A stretch of 64,000 nucleotides of DNA, from contig NZ_JACYHB010000002.1 in assembly GCF_014837295.1 (NCBI RefSeq), positions 62,001-126,000 of the forward strand, given 5' to 3'. Below, piece after piece: positions 1 to 10,325 of this stretch. How positions within the stretch are numbered: position 1 is the first letter of the stretch; each line of letters starts with the position of its first letter. The notes beneath the pieces were generated by a model that worked only from the letters and a program-made list of their open reading frames with translations, was not told the origin of the DNA and made no database searches. The position numbers were made by a program, and so were the translations under genes. The DNA is from Cellulosimicrobium arenosum (lineage in GTDB: Bacteria; Actinomycetota; Actinomycetes; Actinomycetales; Cellulomonadaceae).

Positions 1-944
1 GCGAGCTCACGCAGTCTCTCGACGTGGTGCTCCGCGGGGCCGACGAGACAGAACCGGTCGACGATCTCGTCGGTGACGAAACCCGTGTGCGAGTTCCCGG
101 CGCGACCGTGCTCGTTGTAGTCGTAGCCCTCGCGGCCCGCCACGAACGCCGTGAGCGCGTCCGGGATCCGCCCTCCCGCGGCCTCCTCGGTCCCGCCCGG
201 CCCGTAGCGCGCGACCATCTCGGCGACGTGGTTGCCGACCATCCCGCCGAACCAGCGGCACTGGTCGTAGGCGTGGGCGAGCGCGCGTCGACCGGCCTCG
301 CCGTCCGTCGGCGCCGTCACGTAGGCGGGCGCGGCCACGCAGACGCTCACCTCGCCGGGGTCCCGCCCGGCCCGCTCGGCGGCAGCACGCACCGCCGCGA
401 CCGACCATGCGACGACGTCGGGATCCGCGAGCTGCAGGATGAATCCGTCGCCGACCTCGCCCGTGAGCGCGAGCATGCGCGGGCCGTAGGCCGCGACCCA
501 CACGGGCAGACGCGAGTCCCGGTTCCAGGGCAGTCGGAGCGTCGAGCCGCGGTACTCGACGGCCTCTCCCGACGCGAGCCCGCGGATGACGTGGATCGCC
601 TCGCGGAGCTCGGCGACCGTCACGGGGCGCCCGTTGATGACGCGCACCGCGGAGTCGCCACGCCCGATCCCGCAGATCGTCCGGTTGCCGAACATCTCGT
701 TGAGGGTCGCGAAGAGCGACGCGGTGACGGTGACGTCGCGCGTCGCCGGGTTGGTGACCATCGGACCGACGGTGACGCGGTGCGTGGCCGACAGGATCTG
801 GGAGTACACGACGAACGGCTCCTCCCACAGCAGGTGCGAGTCGAACGTCCACACGTGGCTGAACCCGTAGGTCTCCGCCTGCCGGGCGAGGTCCACGACC
901 CGCCACGCGGGCGGGTCGTTCTGCAGCACCACCCCGAGGTCCAC
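1..944 (-). CDS. LLM-class F420-type oxidoreductase, 3' end beyond window
   Basis: The first 314 residues of a luciferase-like TIM-barrel oxidoreductase are visible; the C-terminus runs off the left edge. GTG at 944 is chosen because a GGGAGGGG Shine-Dalgarno lies just upstream. The N-terminus (V-D-L-G-V-V-L-Q) and GIGRGDSA at residues 92-99 match the TIGR03842 group of predicted F420-dependent enzymes, which is often found beside hydantoinases. It is the last visible gene of the pyrimidine-catabolic operon, 28 bases after the dihydropyrimidinase. By family it should transfer hydride between F420H2 (or FMNH2) and a small substrate in the cytoplasm. The substrate is unknown. Given its neighbours, a dihydropyrimidine or hydantoin-derived compound is plausible, but that is inference. 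Confidence 0.85.
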   Translation of the reverse strand, partial: MDLGVVLQNDPPAWRVVDLARQAETYGFSHVWTFDSHLLWEEPFVVYSQILSATHRVTVGPMVTNPATRDVTVTASLFATLNEMFGNRTICGIGRGDSAVRVINGRPVTVAELREAIHVIRGLASGEAVEYRGSTLRLPWNRDSRLPVWVAAYGPRMLALTGEVGDGFILQLADPDVVAWSVAAVRAAAERAGRDPGEVSVCVAAPAYVTAPTDGEAGRRALAHAYDQCRWFGGMVGNHVAEMVARYGPGGTEEAAGGRIPDALTAFVAGREGYDYNEHGRAGNSHTGFVTDEIVDRFCLVGPAEHHVERLREL

Positions 945-972
945 GCGCCCTCCCCTCCCGGTACCCGCGCCC

Positions 973-2409
973 TCAGCGCAGGTACGCCGACAGCCCGCGC
1001 TTGAGGAACTGCCCGTGCCCGGGGCTCCCGTGGTACGCACCGTCCTCGACGAGCACACGCCCCCGCGACATGACGAGGTCGACGTGCCCGTCGATCTCGA
1101 AGCCCTCCCACGCCGAGTGGTCCATGTTCATGTGGTGCGTCGCGCCGTACCCGATCGACGTGCGGCCGGCCGGGTCGTAGACCACGACGTCGGCGTCGGC
1201 GCCCGGGGCGAGCACGCCCTTGCGGCCGTCGAGCCCGAACATCCGGGCCGGCGTCGTGCAGCACAGCTCGACCCAGCGCTCGCGCGAGATCTTGCCGTCG
1301 ACGACGCCCTGGTAGAGCAGGTCGAGCCGGTGCTCGACGCCCCCGATCCCGTTGGGGATCTTCGAGAAGTCGCCGCGTCCGAGCTCCTTCTGCTCCTTCA
1401 TGCAGAACGGGCAGTGGTCGGTGCTCACGACGGACAGGTCGCCCGTGCGCAGGTACCGCCAGAGCTCGTCCTGGTGGCCCTCCGCCCGCGAGCGCAACGG
1501 CGTCGAGCACACCCACTTGGCGCCCTCGAAGTCCCCCCACTCCTCGCTCCGCGCGCCGAGCTGCTCCTCGAGCGAGAGGTAGAGGTACTGCGGGCACGTC
1601 TCGCCGAACACGTTGTACCCGTCGCCGCGGGCTCGCGCCAGGGTCTCGACGGCCTGCTTCGCGGACATGTGCACGACGTACAGCGGCGCGCCGGTCAGGC
1701 GCGCGAGCATGATCGCGCGGTGCGTCGCCTCCTCCTCGGTCTCCCACGGGCGCGTCGTGCCGTGGAAGTACGGCGCGGTGTCGCCGCGGTCGAGCGCCTG
1801 GCGCACGAGCGCGTCGATCGCGATGCCGTTCTCCGCGTGCATCATGATCACCGACCCGTTGTCGCGCGCCTTGCCCATCGCGCGCAGGATCTGCCCGTCG
1901 TCGCTGTAGAACACGCCCGGGTACGCCATGAAGAGCTTGAAGCTCGTGATCCCCTCGGTGACCAGCTCGTCCATCGCCTTGAGCGCGTCGTCGTCGACGC
2001 CGCCGAGGATCTGGTGGAAGCCGTAGTCGACGGCGCACTGCCCGGCGGCCTTCTCGTGCCAGGCGGCGAGGCCGTCCTGGACGCGCTCGCCGGTGCGCTG
2101 GACCGCGAAGTCGACGATCGTCGTCGTGCCGCCCCACGCCGCGGCGCGTGTCCCGGTCTCGAACGTGTCGGAGGCGGCCGTCCCGCCGAACGGGAGCTCC
2201 ATGTGCGTGTGGCAGTCGACAGCGCCCGGGATCACGTACCTGCCGGTCGCGTCGATCACGCGCTCGGCGTCCTGGGCGAGGTCGGCGCCGAGGCTCGTGT
2301 CCCCCGGCCGCAGCAGCGCGGCGACCTGCTCGCCGTCGACCAGCACGTCGGCGAGCGTCGAGCCCGTGGGCCCGACGACGGTCCCTCCGCGGATCAGCGT
2401 GTGCGGCAT
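973..2409 (-). CDS. hydA: Dihydropyrimidinase / D-hydantoinase
   Basis: This 478-residue cyclic amidohydrolase opens 5,6-dihydrouracil/dihydrothymine or hydantoins to N-carbamoyl amino acids. The binuclear zinc site is complete: H67 and H69 (DCHTHME), carboxylated K158 (SFKLFMAYPG), H191 (MMHAENG), H247 (VVHMSAKQ) and D331 (STDHCPF). Length is normal for the family. ATG 2409 follows GAGGGGAG with about 8 bases of spacing. It lies in the same direction between the ureidopropionase-like amidase and the LLM oxidoreductase, so it supplies the middle step of reductive pyrimidine degradation. Natural substrate (dihydropyrimidine or 5-substituted hydantoin) cannot be told from sequence; the downstream beta-alanine-type genes favour dihydropyrimidine. 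Confidence 0.93.
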   Translation of the reverse strand: MPHTLIRGGTVVGPTGSTLADVLVDGEQVAALLRPGDTSLGADLAQDAERVIDATGRYVIPGAVDCHTHMELPFGGTAASDTFETGTRAAAWGGTTTIVDFAVQRTGERVQDGLAAWHEKAAGQCAVDYGFHQILGGVDDDALKAMDELVTEGITSFKLFMAYPGVFYSDDGQILRAMGKARDNGSVIMMHAENGIAIDALVRQALDRGDTAPYFHGTTRPWETEEEATHRAIMLARLTGAPLYVVHMSAKQAVETLARARGDGYNVFGETCPQYLYLSLEEQLGARSEEWGDFEGAKWVCSTPLRSRAEGHQDELWRYLRTGDLSVVSTDHCPFCMKEQKELGRGDFSKIPNGIGGVEHRLDLLYQGVVDGKISRERWVELCCTTPARMFGLDGRKGVLAPGADADVVVYDPAGRTSIGYGATHHMNMDHSAWEGFEIDGHVDLVMSRGRVLVEDGAYHGSPGHGQFLKRGLSAYLR

Positions 2410-2452
2410 GCTCGTGGCTCCCCTCGTGAGGTCCCGCGTGGCTTCCCCCGGG

Positions 2453-3289
2453 TCATGGCCGGGTGAGGTCGTCGTAGGCGTCGGGCCGGCGGTCGCGGTA
2501 GAACTGCCACCGGTCGCGCACGACGCGCAGCAGGTCCAGGTCCAGGTCGCGGACGACGAGCTCCTCGTCGTGGTCGTCCGCAGGGTCGCCGACGAACGCG
2601 CCCTCGGGGTCGACGAAGTACGACGTGCCGTAGAAGTCGTCGTCGCCGAGGTCCTCGATCCCGACGCGGTTGATCGCCCCGACGTAGTACTCGTTCGCGA
2701 CCGCGGCGGCGGGCTGCTCGAGCCGCCACAGGTAGTTGGACAGCCCGCGGCTCGTCGCGCTCGGGTTCAGCACGATCTCGGCCCCGTTCAGGCCGAGCGC
2801 GCGCCACCCCTCCGGGAAGTGGCGGTCGTAGCAGATGTACACGCCGACGCGCCCGACCGCGGTGTCGAACACCGGGTAGCCGAGGTTGCCCGGGCGGAAG
2901 TAGAACTTCTCCCAGAACCCGCGCACGTGCGGGATGTGGGTCTTGCGGTACTTGCCGAGGTAGCGCCCGTCGGCGTCGATGACCGCCGCGGTGTTGTACA
3001 GGACGCCGGGCTGCTCCTCCTCGTAGACCGGCAGCACGACGACGGTCCCGAGCTCGGCGGCGAGCGCCGAGAACCGCTCGACCGTGGGCCCGGGGACGGA
3101 CTCGGCGTACGCGTAGTACGCGGCGTCCTGCACCTGGCAGAAGTACGGTCCGTAGAAGAGCTCCTGGAAGCACACGAGCCGGGCGCCCTGCCCGGCGGCG
3201 TCGCGCAGGTACGTCTCGTGGGCGTCGATCATCGACTCCTTGTCGCCGGTCCAGCGGACCTGCGTGAGCGCGGCGCGCACGGTGGTCAT
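2453..3289 (-). CDS. Beta-ureidopropionase / N-carbamoyl amidase (nitrilase superfamily)
   Basis: This 278-residue nitrilase-superfamily amidase probably hydrolyses N-carbamoyl-beta-alanine to beta-alanine, CO2 and ammonia. The Glu-Lys-Cys triad is E43 (CFQELFYG), K116 (GKYRKTHIP) and C153 (VYICYDRHFPE). The open frame extends upstream into the aminotransferase, but ATG 3289 is the start because it overlaps that gene's stop as ATGA and gives the conserved MTTVRAALTQ beginning. Position directly after an aminotransferase and before the dihydropyrimidinase supports a pyrimidine-catabolic role. N-carbamoyl-D-amino-acid hydrolase activity remains an alternative. Confidence 0.9.
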   Translation of the reverse strand: MTTVRAALTQVRWTGDKESMIDAHETYLRDAAGQGARLVCFQELFYGPYFCQVQDAAYYAYAESVPGPTVERFSALAAELGTVVVLPVYEEEQPGVLYNTAAVIDADGRYLGKYRKTHIPHVRGFWEKFYFRPGNLGYPVFDTAVGRVGVYICYDRHFPEGWRALGLNGAEIVLNPSATSRGLSNYLWRLEQPAAAVANEYYVGAINRVGIEDLGDDDFYGTSYFVDPEGAFVGDPADDHDEELVVRDLDLDLLRVVRDRWQFYRDRRPDAYDDLTRP

Positions 3290-4704
3290 GAGCTCTCCTT
3301 CGTCCTGGGTGTCCCGACGTGGTCGTCGGCGACGTCGAGCGCGGCGTCGATCGCGGCGAGACCGTGCTCGAGGTCGGCGGCGGACGTGACGAGCGGCGGT
3401 GCGACGTGCAGCCGGTTGAAGTGGACGAACGGCCAGACGCCGCGCTCCTTGATCGCGGCGACGACGGCGGCCATCGGCGCGGCCGCCGGCCCGCTCGCGT
3501 TGAACGGCACGAGCGGCTCGCGCGTCCCCTGATCGCGCACGAGCTCGATCGCCCAGAAGAACCCGAGCCCGCGCACCTCGCCGACGCTGGGGTGCCGGTC
3601 GGCGATCTCGCGCAGCCGCGGGCCGATCAGGTCCGCGCCCAGCCGCCGGACGCGCTCGAGGATCTGATCGTCCTCGAAGACCCGGATCGACTCGACCCCG
3701 ACCGCGCACGCCAGCGGATGACCGGAGTAGGTGAGCCCGCCGGGGAAGACGCGGTCGTCGAACGTCCGCGCGACGTGCTCGCCGATGACCACGCCGCCCA
3801 GCGGCACGTAGCCGGAGTTCACGCCCTTGGCGAAGACCACGAGGTCGGGCACGACCCCCCAGCGGTCGACGGCGAACCACTCGCCGACGCGTCCGAAGCC
3901 GACCATGACCTCGTCGGTCACCAGGAGGATCCCGTGCTCGTCGCACAGCGCGCGCACCCCGGCGAGGTAGCCGTCCGGCGGGATCAGCACGCCGTTCGTC
4001 CCGACGATCGTCTCGAGCAGGATCGCCGCGACGTTCCCCGGGCCCTCCAGCTGCACGACCTCGCGCAGGTGGGCGAGGGCCCGCTCGCCCTCCTCGGCGT
4101 CGTCACGTGCGCCGAACGCCGACCGGTAGGCGTACGGGCCGAGGAAGTGGCGCACGTGCGGGTCGGGCGCGACCTCGTTGGGCCAGCGCCGCGGGTCGCC
4201 CGTGAGGGAGATCGCCGTGGTCGTGTTCCCGTGGTACGAGCGGTACGCGGCGAGCACGGTCGCCCGCCCGGTGTGCAGGCGCGCGAGGCGCACCGCGTTC
4301 TCGACGGCGTCCGCCCCGCCGTTCGTGAAGAACACCCGCCAGCGCCGGTCGTCCGCACCCGGTCCCGAGACCGGTCGTGCGGCTTCGCCGGGAGCGCGCT
4401 CCGTGACGAGCCGCGCGAGCTCGCCCCGCACGTCGTTCGCGAACGTCGGGCCGACCGTCGCGAGCCGCGCGGCCTGCGCCTGGATCGCGGCGACGAGGCG
4501 CGGGTGCTGGTGCCCGAGGTTGAGGTTGACGAGCTGGGACGCGAAGTCGAGGTAGCGGTTGTCGTCCTCGTCCCAGAACCAGGCGCCCGCACCGCCCGCG
4601 ACGGGGAGCGGGGAGATCGCGCCCTGTGCGGACCACGAGTGGAAGACGAACCGGTCGTCGCCGCGCGTGCGCGACGTGCCGCGGGCGAGCTCCTCCGTCG
4701 TCAT
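3286..4704 (-). CDS. Class III aminotransferase, beta-alanine type
   Basis: This 472-residue PLP-dependent aminotransferase is expected to move the amino group of beta-alanine (or 3-aminoisobutyrate) to pyruvate or 2-oxoglutarate, producing malonate (methylmalonate) semialdehyde. Residues seen include cofactor-binding D264 (LVTDEVMVGFGR) and Schiff-base K293 (VFAKGVNSGYVPLGG). ATG 4704 follows GGGAGG at 5 bases. It sits 15 bases after the semialdehyde dehydrogenase and overlaps the amidase by four bases, so its product would feed the upstream-encoded dehydrogenase. Class III members have varied amino donors; the assignment rests on context. Confidence 0.88.
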   Translation of the reverse strand: MTTEELARGTSRTRGDDRFVFHSWSAQGAISPLPVAGGAGAWFWDEDDNRYLDFASQLVNLNLGHQHPRLVAAIQAQAARLATVGPTFANDVRGELARLVTERAPGEAARPVSGPGADDRRWRVFFTNGGADAVENAVRLARLHTGRATVLAAYRSYHGNTTTAISLTGDPRRWPNEVAPDPHVRHFLGPYAYRSAFGARDDAEEGERALAHLREVVQLEGPGNVAAILLETIVGTNGVLIPPDGYLAGVRALCDEHGILLVTDEVMVGFGRVGEWFAVDRWGVVPDLVVFAKGVNSGYVPLGGVVIGEHVARTFDDRVFPGGLTYSGHPLACAVGVESIRVFEDDQILERVRRLGADLIGPRLREIADRHPSVGEVRGLGFFWAIELVRDQGTREPLVPFNASGPAAAPMAAVVAAIKERGVWPFVHFNRLHVAPPLVTSAADLEHGLAAIDAALDVADDHVGTPRTKESS

Positions 4705-4719
4705 CGGCGCCTCCCGCCC

Positions 4720-6264
<1,545 letters not shown>

Positions 6265-6444
6265 GGTCTGCCTCCCCTCGTGCCGAGGTCGTGGTGCCGT
6301 CGCGGCCGAGAGACCAGCATGGCACGGATCCGCCTCGAGAGTGGCGTTGGTCACACCGGGAACCGGGCTCGCGGAGAGGCCTGGCGCAGGGCCGGGGGGC
6401 GGCGGCGGAACGGTGCCGCGTAGGCGCGAGCCTGCGGGTGCCGG

Positions 6445-6450
6445 TATTTT
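6445..6450 (+). promoter_or_regulatory. Leaderless -10 box for EEP gene
   Basis: TATTTT ends exactly 6 bases before GTG 6457 and no Shine-Dalgarno intervenes. Transcription would begin at or next to the start codon, which is common in actinobacteria. No clear -35 element is visible. The rest of the 192-base gap 6265-6456 should hold the divergent mmsA operon promoter, but I could not choose one convincingly. Confidence 0.7.
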
Positions 6451-6456
6451 GCTCGC

Positions 6457-8514
6457 GTGAGTGCAGCGCCGCGTCGCCGTGAGGACCGGGTGGTCCTCGT
6501 CCTCCTCGTGCTCGTCACCGCCCTGGTCGTGGAGCTGGTCCGGGCCAGCGGGCCGCTGCTCGACCACGCGTTCGCGTCGGGGGTCGAGACCGCCGCGCTG
6601 ACCGCGCTCGCGACGTACGCGGCTCCCGGCCTGTTCGTCGTCATGATCGCCGCGCGCCTCGAGATCACGGGCAAGGTCGTGCTGTTCGCGGTGGTGTCGC
6701 TCGTCGTGGCGCGGCTCGCGCTGCAGTGGCTCGGCACCGCGATCGCCGGCGGTGCGGACCTCGGTCTCGTGCGCTACGGCGTCGGGCTGGCCGCCGTCGC
6801 TCTGGCCGTCGCGGTCCTCGTCGTCGTCGCGGCGTTCGCGAGCGGCACGGCGTCGCCCACCGCCGAGACCGGGACGGGCACGGAGACGGGGACGGAGGCG
6901 GGCTCCACGCTCGCGCGCGGTACGACCGTCGCGCTGGGCGTGACGCTCGGCACGCTCCTCGCGGCCGCCCTCAGCACGACGCTGGGTACGTGGGACGCGT
7001 ACTGGCGCGGCGACGTCGGCGCGTGGGTGCTCACGCTCGTCGTGGCCGTCGCGGCGACAGCGTGCGCCTGGACGGTGCGCGGGCGCGGCGCGCTCCCGGG
7101 GACCCGGGCACTGTGGGTGCTGGGGCCGTTCCTCGCGCTCGGGGTCCAGACGTTCGCCAACCCCGCGTTCGTCGCCTCGCAGTCGGGCGTGTCGCTCACC
7201 GCGGCGGTCGTCGCGCTCGCCGTCGCCGGGCTCGGTGTCGCGTGGTTCGTGCCGTGGGCGGCGCGACCAGGACGCGCCCGGTTCCTCGCAGCATCGTGGA
7301 TCTCGCCGGGGCTGCTCGTCGTGGGAGTCGCCGTGACGTTCCTCGCCGTCCCGCGCCTGGACGGTCCGGGCGACCTCGGCGGGTGGGCGCTGCTCGTGCT
7401 GCTCACGGCGTGCGCGCCCGTCGCCGGACGCACGCTCGCGCTCTGCCTGACCCGGCCCGCGCGTGCGGTGACGTGGGGTCGCCTCGCGGGGACGGCGTCC
7501 GTGGCGGGTCTGGGCGCCGTGGTGCCCCTGCTCGGGTTCCAGCTCGACTACGACGTGCCGCTGCCGGTCCCGAACGGCTGGGTCCCGGTCGCCGCGGCGC
7601 TCCTGGTCGCCGTGCCCGCCGTAGCCGTCGGGCTCCGGGCCCGGCGCGCACCGGCCGACGACCTCGCCGCGCCGTCGACGGCCGGAGCGGACGAACGCGC
7701 GCTGCCGCTCGCGCTCGCGGGCGCGGTGGGCGTGCTCGCCGCCGTCGGCGTCACGCAGGTGCACGTGGACGGCGGCCCCGACGACGTCTCGTACGCGCAG
7801 GCGCCGGGCACCACGACGGTGCTGGACTGGAACCTGCACTACGGCGTGAGCGCGGACCCGTCCGTGCGCCTCGACGAGATGGTCGCGACCATCGAGTCCT
7901 CGGGCGCGGACGTCGTGACCCTGCAGGAGGTGTCGCGCGGCTGGGTGCTGGGCGGCGGCGCCGACATGGCGACGTATCTCGCGCGGGAGACGGGCATGCG
8001 TGTCGTCTTCGCGCCCGCCGCGGACCGGCAGTTCGGCAACGCGATCCTGTGGGACCCGGAGCGCGGCGGGCTCGACGACGTGGTCCTCCACGCGCTGCCG
8101 TACGGGCAGGGACCGCAGCAGCGCTCGGCCATCTCCGCGACGTCGGACTCCAGCGGGCTCGGGGTACGGGTCACGTCCGTGCACCTCCAGCACCGGGAGG
8201 AGAGCACGCCGACGCGCCTGGACCAGCTCGACGCGCTGTTCGCGCAGGAGCCGGTCGAGGGCGCCTACGTGCTCGCGGGAGACCTGAACTCCGAGCCCGG
8301 GTGGGACGAGATCACGGTCGTCGAGGACCAGGGCCTCGAGAGCGGGCAGGACGTCGCGGGCGACCCCGACGCGCTGACGTCACCGTCCGTCGCGCCCGCG
8401 CACCGCATCGACTGGGTGTTCGGGTCCCCGCCCCTGACGTTCCGCTCGGTCGACGTGCTCGACGTGACGGCGTCCGACCACCGACCGCTCGTGGCCGAGA
8501 TCCGGACGTCGTAG
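6457..8514 (+). CDS. Membrane-anchored endonuclease/exonuclease/phosphatase-family protein
   Basis: This is a 685-residue two-part protein. Residues about 10-440 form many hydrophobic helices (10 or more predicted by eye). Residues about 452-685 form an EEP (DNase I/sphingomyelinase-like) domain with metal and catalytic motifs DWNLHYG, TLQEVSRG, HLQHR, GDLNSEP and the terminal SDHRPL. The EEP domain probably acts outside the membrane or at its surface on a phosphodiester or phosphomonoester; the substrate is unknown. Start GTG 6457 is supported by the leaderless -10 box. It is transcribed alone, divergent from mmsA and convergent with ltrA. The domains are intact, with no frameshift. Confidence 0.85.
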   Translation: MSAAPRRREDRVVLVLLVLVTALVVELVRASGPLLDHAFASGVETAALTALATYAAPGLFVVMIAARLEITGKVVLFAVVSLVVARLALQWLGTAIAGGADLGLVRYGVGLAAVALAVAVLVVVAAFASGTASPTAETGTGTETGTEAGSTLARGTTVALGVTLGTLLAAALSTTLGTWDAYWRGDVGAWVLTLVVAVAATACAWTVRGRGALPGTRALWVLGPFLALGVQTFANPAFVASQSGVSLTAAVVALAVAGLGVAWFVPWAARPGRARFLAASWISPGLLVVGVAVTFLAVPRLDGPGDLGGWALLVLLTACAPVAGRTLALCLTRPARAVTWGRLAGTASVAGLGAVVPLLGFQLDYDVPLPVPNGWVPVAAALLVAVPAVAVGLRARRAPADDLAAPSTAGADERALPLALAGAVGVLAAVGVTQVHVDGGPDDVSYAQAPGTTTVLDWNLHYGVSADPSVRLDEMVATIESSGADVVTLQEVSRGWVLGGGADMATYLARETGMRVVFAPAADRQFGNAILWDPERGGLDDVVLHALPYGQGPQQRSAISATSDSSGLGVRVTSVHLQHREESTPTRLDQLDALFAQEPVEGAYVLAGDLNSEPGWDEITVVEDQGLESGQDVAGDPDALTSPSVAPAHRIDWVFGSPPLTFRSVDVLDVTASDHRPLVAEIRTS

Positions 8515-8543
8515 CGCCTCGTGCTGTCTCGTGCAGCTCGGTG

Positions 8544-9728
8544 CTACGTCGCCGGGGCCCCGTGCTCGCGCGCGCCGACCGGCGGCCGGAGCACGAGGAG
8601 GACGACCATCGCCACCAGGATCAGCGCGGTGACGACGACCGGGACGGGCCCCAGCGCGACGACCAGCACGAGCAGGGCACCGAGCGGCAGGAGGGTGTTG
8701 ACGACCCGGTCCGCGCTCTGCCGGATCGCGATCCACCAGATGCCGAGCACGAACAGCGCGACCGGGACCGTCACGGTGAGCGACGTCGCGACGTCGCCCA
8801 GGTCGGCGTGACCCGTGAGCGCGTCGATCTCCACCTCAATCCCCACCGAGAACGCGCCCGCGGCGGCGAACACGAGGTAGTGCGCGTAGCCGTAGCGCAA
8901 CGACCGGCCCAGGCTGCCGATCGCGGCGTGGTGGGGCGGCCAGAAGTAGATCCACCACAGCGCGGCCGTCCCGACGAGAGCGAACACCGCGATCCCGATC
9001 AACGGGCCGACCGCCTGGTCGTCGTGCAGCGCCTCGATGACCGCGTTCGCCGACGCGAGGAGGCTCTCGCCGAGCAGGATCAGCGTGAACAGGCCGTACC
9101 GCTCGGTGATGTGGTGCGGGTGCCACGGCGTCGTGCCGCGACGCTCGGCGACGACCGGCACCGCGACCTCGGCGAGCACGAGGACGACGGCGACCACGCG
9201 CGTCGCTCCGTCGGGCAGGGCGAGCATCGCGAGCCAGCACACCTGGAGGACCGCGATGCCCACGGCGTAGGCCTGGGTCGTGCGGCGCGCGGCGCCCGCC
9301 CCGTGCGACGCCCGCAGCCACTGGGCGACCATCGAGACGCGCATCACCACGTACCCGAGGACGACCACCGTCCAGTCCTGCTCGGCGAAGACCGGCTCGA
9401 TCCCCGCGGCGAGCACCAGGACACCCGCCATCTGCAGGATCGTCAGCAGCCGGTAGAGCCAGTCGTCGGTGTCGAACGACGTGGCGAACCACGTGAAGTT
9501 CATCCACGCCCACCAGATCGCGAAGAACACCACCGCGTACGCGGCCAGCCCCTCGCCCACGTGGCCCTCGACGAACGCGTGGTGGAGCTGCGACGACGCG
9601 ATGCTGACGGCGACGACGAAGACGAGGTCGAAGAACAGCTCGAGCGTGCTCGCGGAGCGGCCCGGCTCGTGCGGGTCGCGCGGACGCATCGGGACGAGGC
9701 GCGCCGTCCGCGTCCGGATCGTCGTCAC
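8544..9728 (-). CDS. ltrA: Low temperature requirement protein A (LtrA) family
   Basis: This 394-residue multi-pass membrane protein (about 10 helices) has the LtrA-family opening STLELFFDLVFVVAVS and a later HHITERYGLFTLILLGES block. The role is poorly defined; Listeria LtrA is linked to growth in the cold. GTG 9728 is chosen because GAGGGG lies 8 bases upstream and the conserved RPRDPHEPGRSASTLELFFD begins shortly after. The longer open frame upstream overlaps the divergent gene. The neighbouring EEP gene is convergent with a 29-base gap, and no strong terminator is seen between them. Confidence 0.88.
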   Translation of the reverse strand: MTTIRTRTARLVPMRPRDPHEPGRSASTLELFFDLVFVVAVSIASSQLHHAFVEGHVGEGLAAYAVVFFAIWWAWMNFTWFATSFDTDDWLYRLLTILQMAGVLVLAAGIEPVFAEQDWTVVVLGYVVMRVSMVAQWLRASHGAGAARRTTQAYAVGIAVLQVCWLAMLALPDGATRVVAVVLVLAEVAVPVVAERRGTTPWHPHHITERYGLFTLILLGESLLASANAVIEALHDDQAVGPLIGIAVFALVGTAALWWIYFWPPHHAAIGSLGRSLRYGYAHYLVFAAAGAFSVGIEVEIDALTGHADLGDVATSLTVTVPVALFVLGIWWIAIRQSADRVVNTLLPLGALLVLVVALGPVPVVVTALILVAMVVLLVLRPPVGAREHGAPAT

Positions 9729-9818
9729 CGCTCGGACCCCTCGCTCATCGCAGCATCGTGCCATGCACCGCCCCGTCCCGGCGTGCCGTCCCGGAGACCT
9801 CCCGGCGCCACCCGGCGG

Positions 9819-9824
9819 TAGGGT
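9819..9824 (+). promoter_or_regulatory. Leaderless -10 box for 157-aa protein
   Basis: TAGGGT followed by six bases and then GTG 9831, with no ribosome-binding site between. This fits the leaderless pattern and fixes the start of the unknown gene. Confidence 0.6.
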
Positions 9825-9830
9825 CGCCGG

Positions 9831-10304
9831 GTGCGTATCGAGCTGAGCGTGACCGAGGCCGTCGAGCTGGCCCGGGCGACGGGCGGGCTGCCGCCGTTCG
9901 TCCGCTCCGTGACGAGCGAGGGCGACGAGGTGCGCGTCGTCGTCGACCTCCGCGAGGTCCCGGACCCGCCGTCGGCACTGCGCCTGGCGGCACGGCTCGT
10001 GCCCGTCGTGCGCGCGACGGCGCGCGTCGAGTCGGTCGTCGCGGGCACGGCGGTGCTCGCGATCGAGGCGAACGCCGCCGGGCTGCCGGCGCACAAGCTC
10101 CTCGGGTTCGTCGAGGGACCGGCCCGGCGCGCGCTCACCGCCAAGGGCCTGCCGCCCGACGCCGTGCGCGTCCTGCCCGACGCGCGCGTCGCGGTCGACG
10201 TGCAGGCGCTGCTCGCCGGCGCGCTCGAGCGCAGCCTGCCCGGGCTCCAGGTCACCGATCTCCGGTACGAGCAGGGCACGCTCCGCCTCGACGCGGCGGT
10301 GTGA
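9831..10304 (+). CDS. Uncharacterised 157-aa protein
   Basis: I do not recognise the family. The protein is soluble-looking, with alternating short strands and helices, no signal peptide, no membrane segment and no cysteine. It starts MRIELSVTEAVELARATGG and ends with a beta-like tail. GTG 9831 is chosen because the start of the protein is in phase with a leaderless -10 box six bases upstream. It is divergent from ltrA and convergent with lpdA, so it is probably monocistronic. Codon use is like its neighbours, and coding is supported by third-position GC bias. Function unknown. Confidence 0.7.
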   Translation: MRIELSVTEAVELARATGGLPPFVRSVTSEGDEVRVVVDLREVPDPPSALRLAARLVPVVRATARVESVVAGTAVLAIEANAAGLPAHKLLGFVEGPARRALTAKGLPPDAVRVLPDARVAVDVQALLAGALERSLPGLQVTDLRYEQGTLRLDAAV

Positions 10305-10325
10305 CCCGGCGGCCCGCGGGCCCCC

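Noticed and set aside
6317-6322. CATGCT as mmsA -10 box
   Set aside because: No -35 at proper spacing and first base off consensus; could be chance.
6265-8193. Upstream extension of mmsA frame
   Set aside because: It runs antisense to the EEP gene; the ribosome site and homology begin at 6264.
8515-8543. Possible terminator between EEP gene and ltrA
   Set aside because: Only about six paired bases (CGTAGC/GCTACG) with a long loop.
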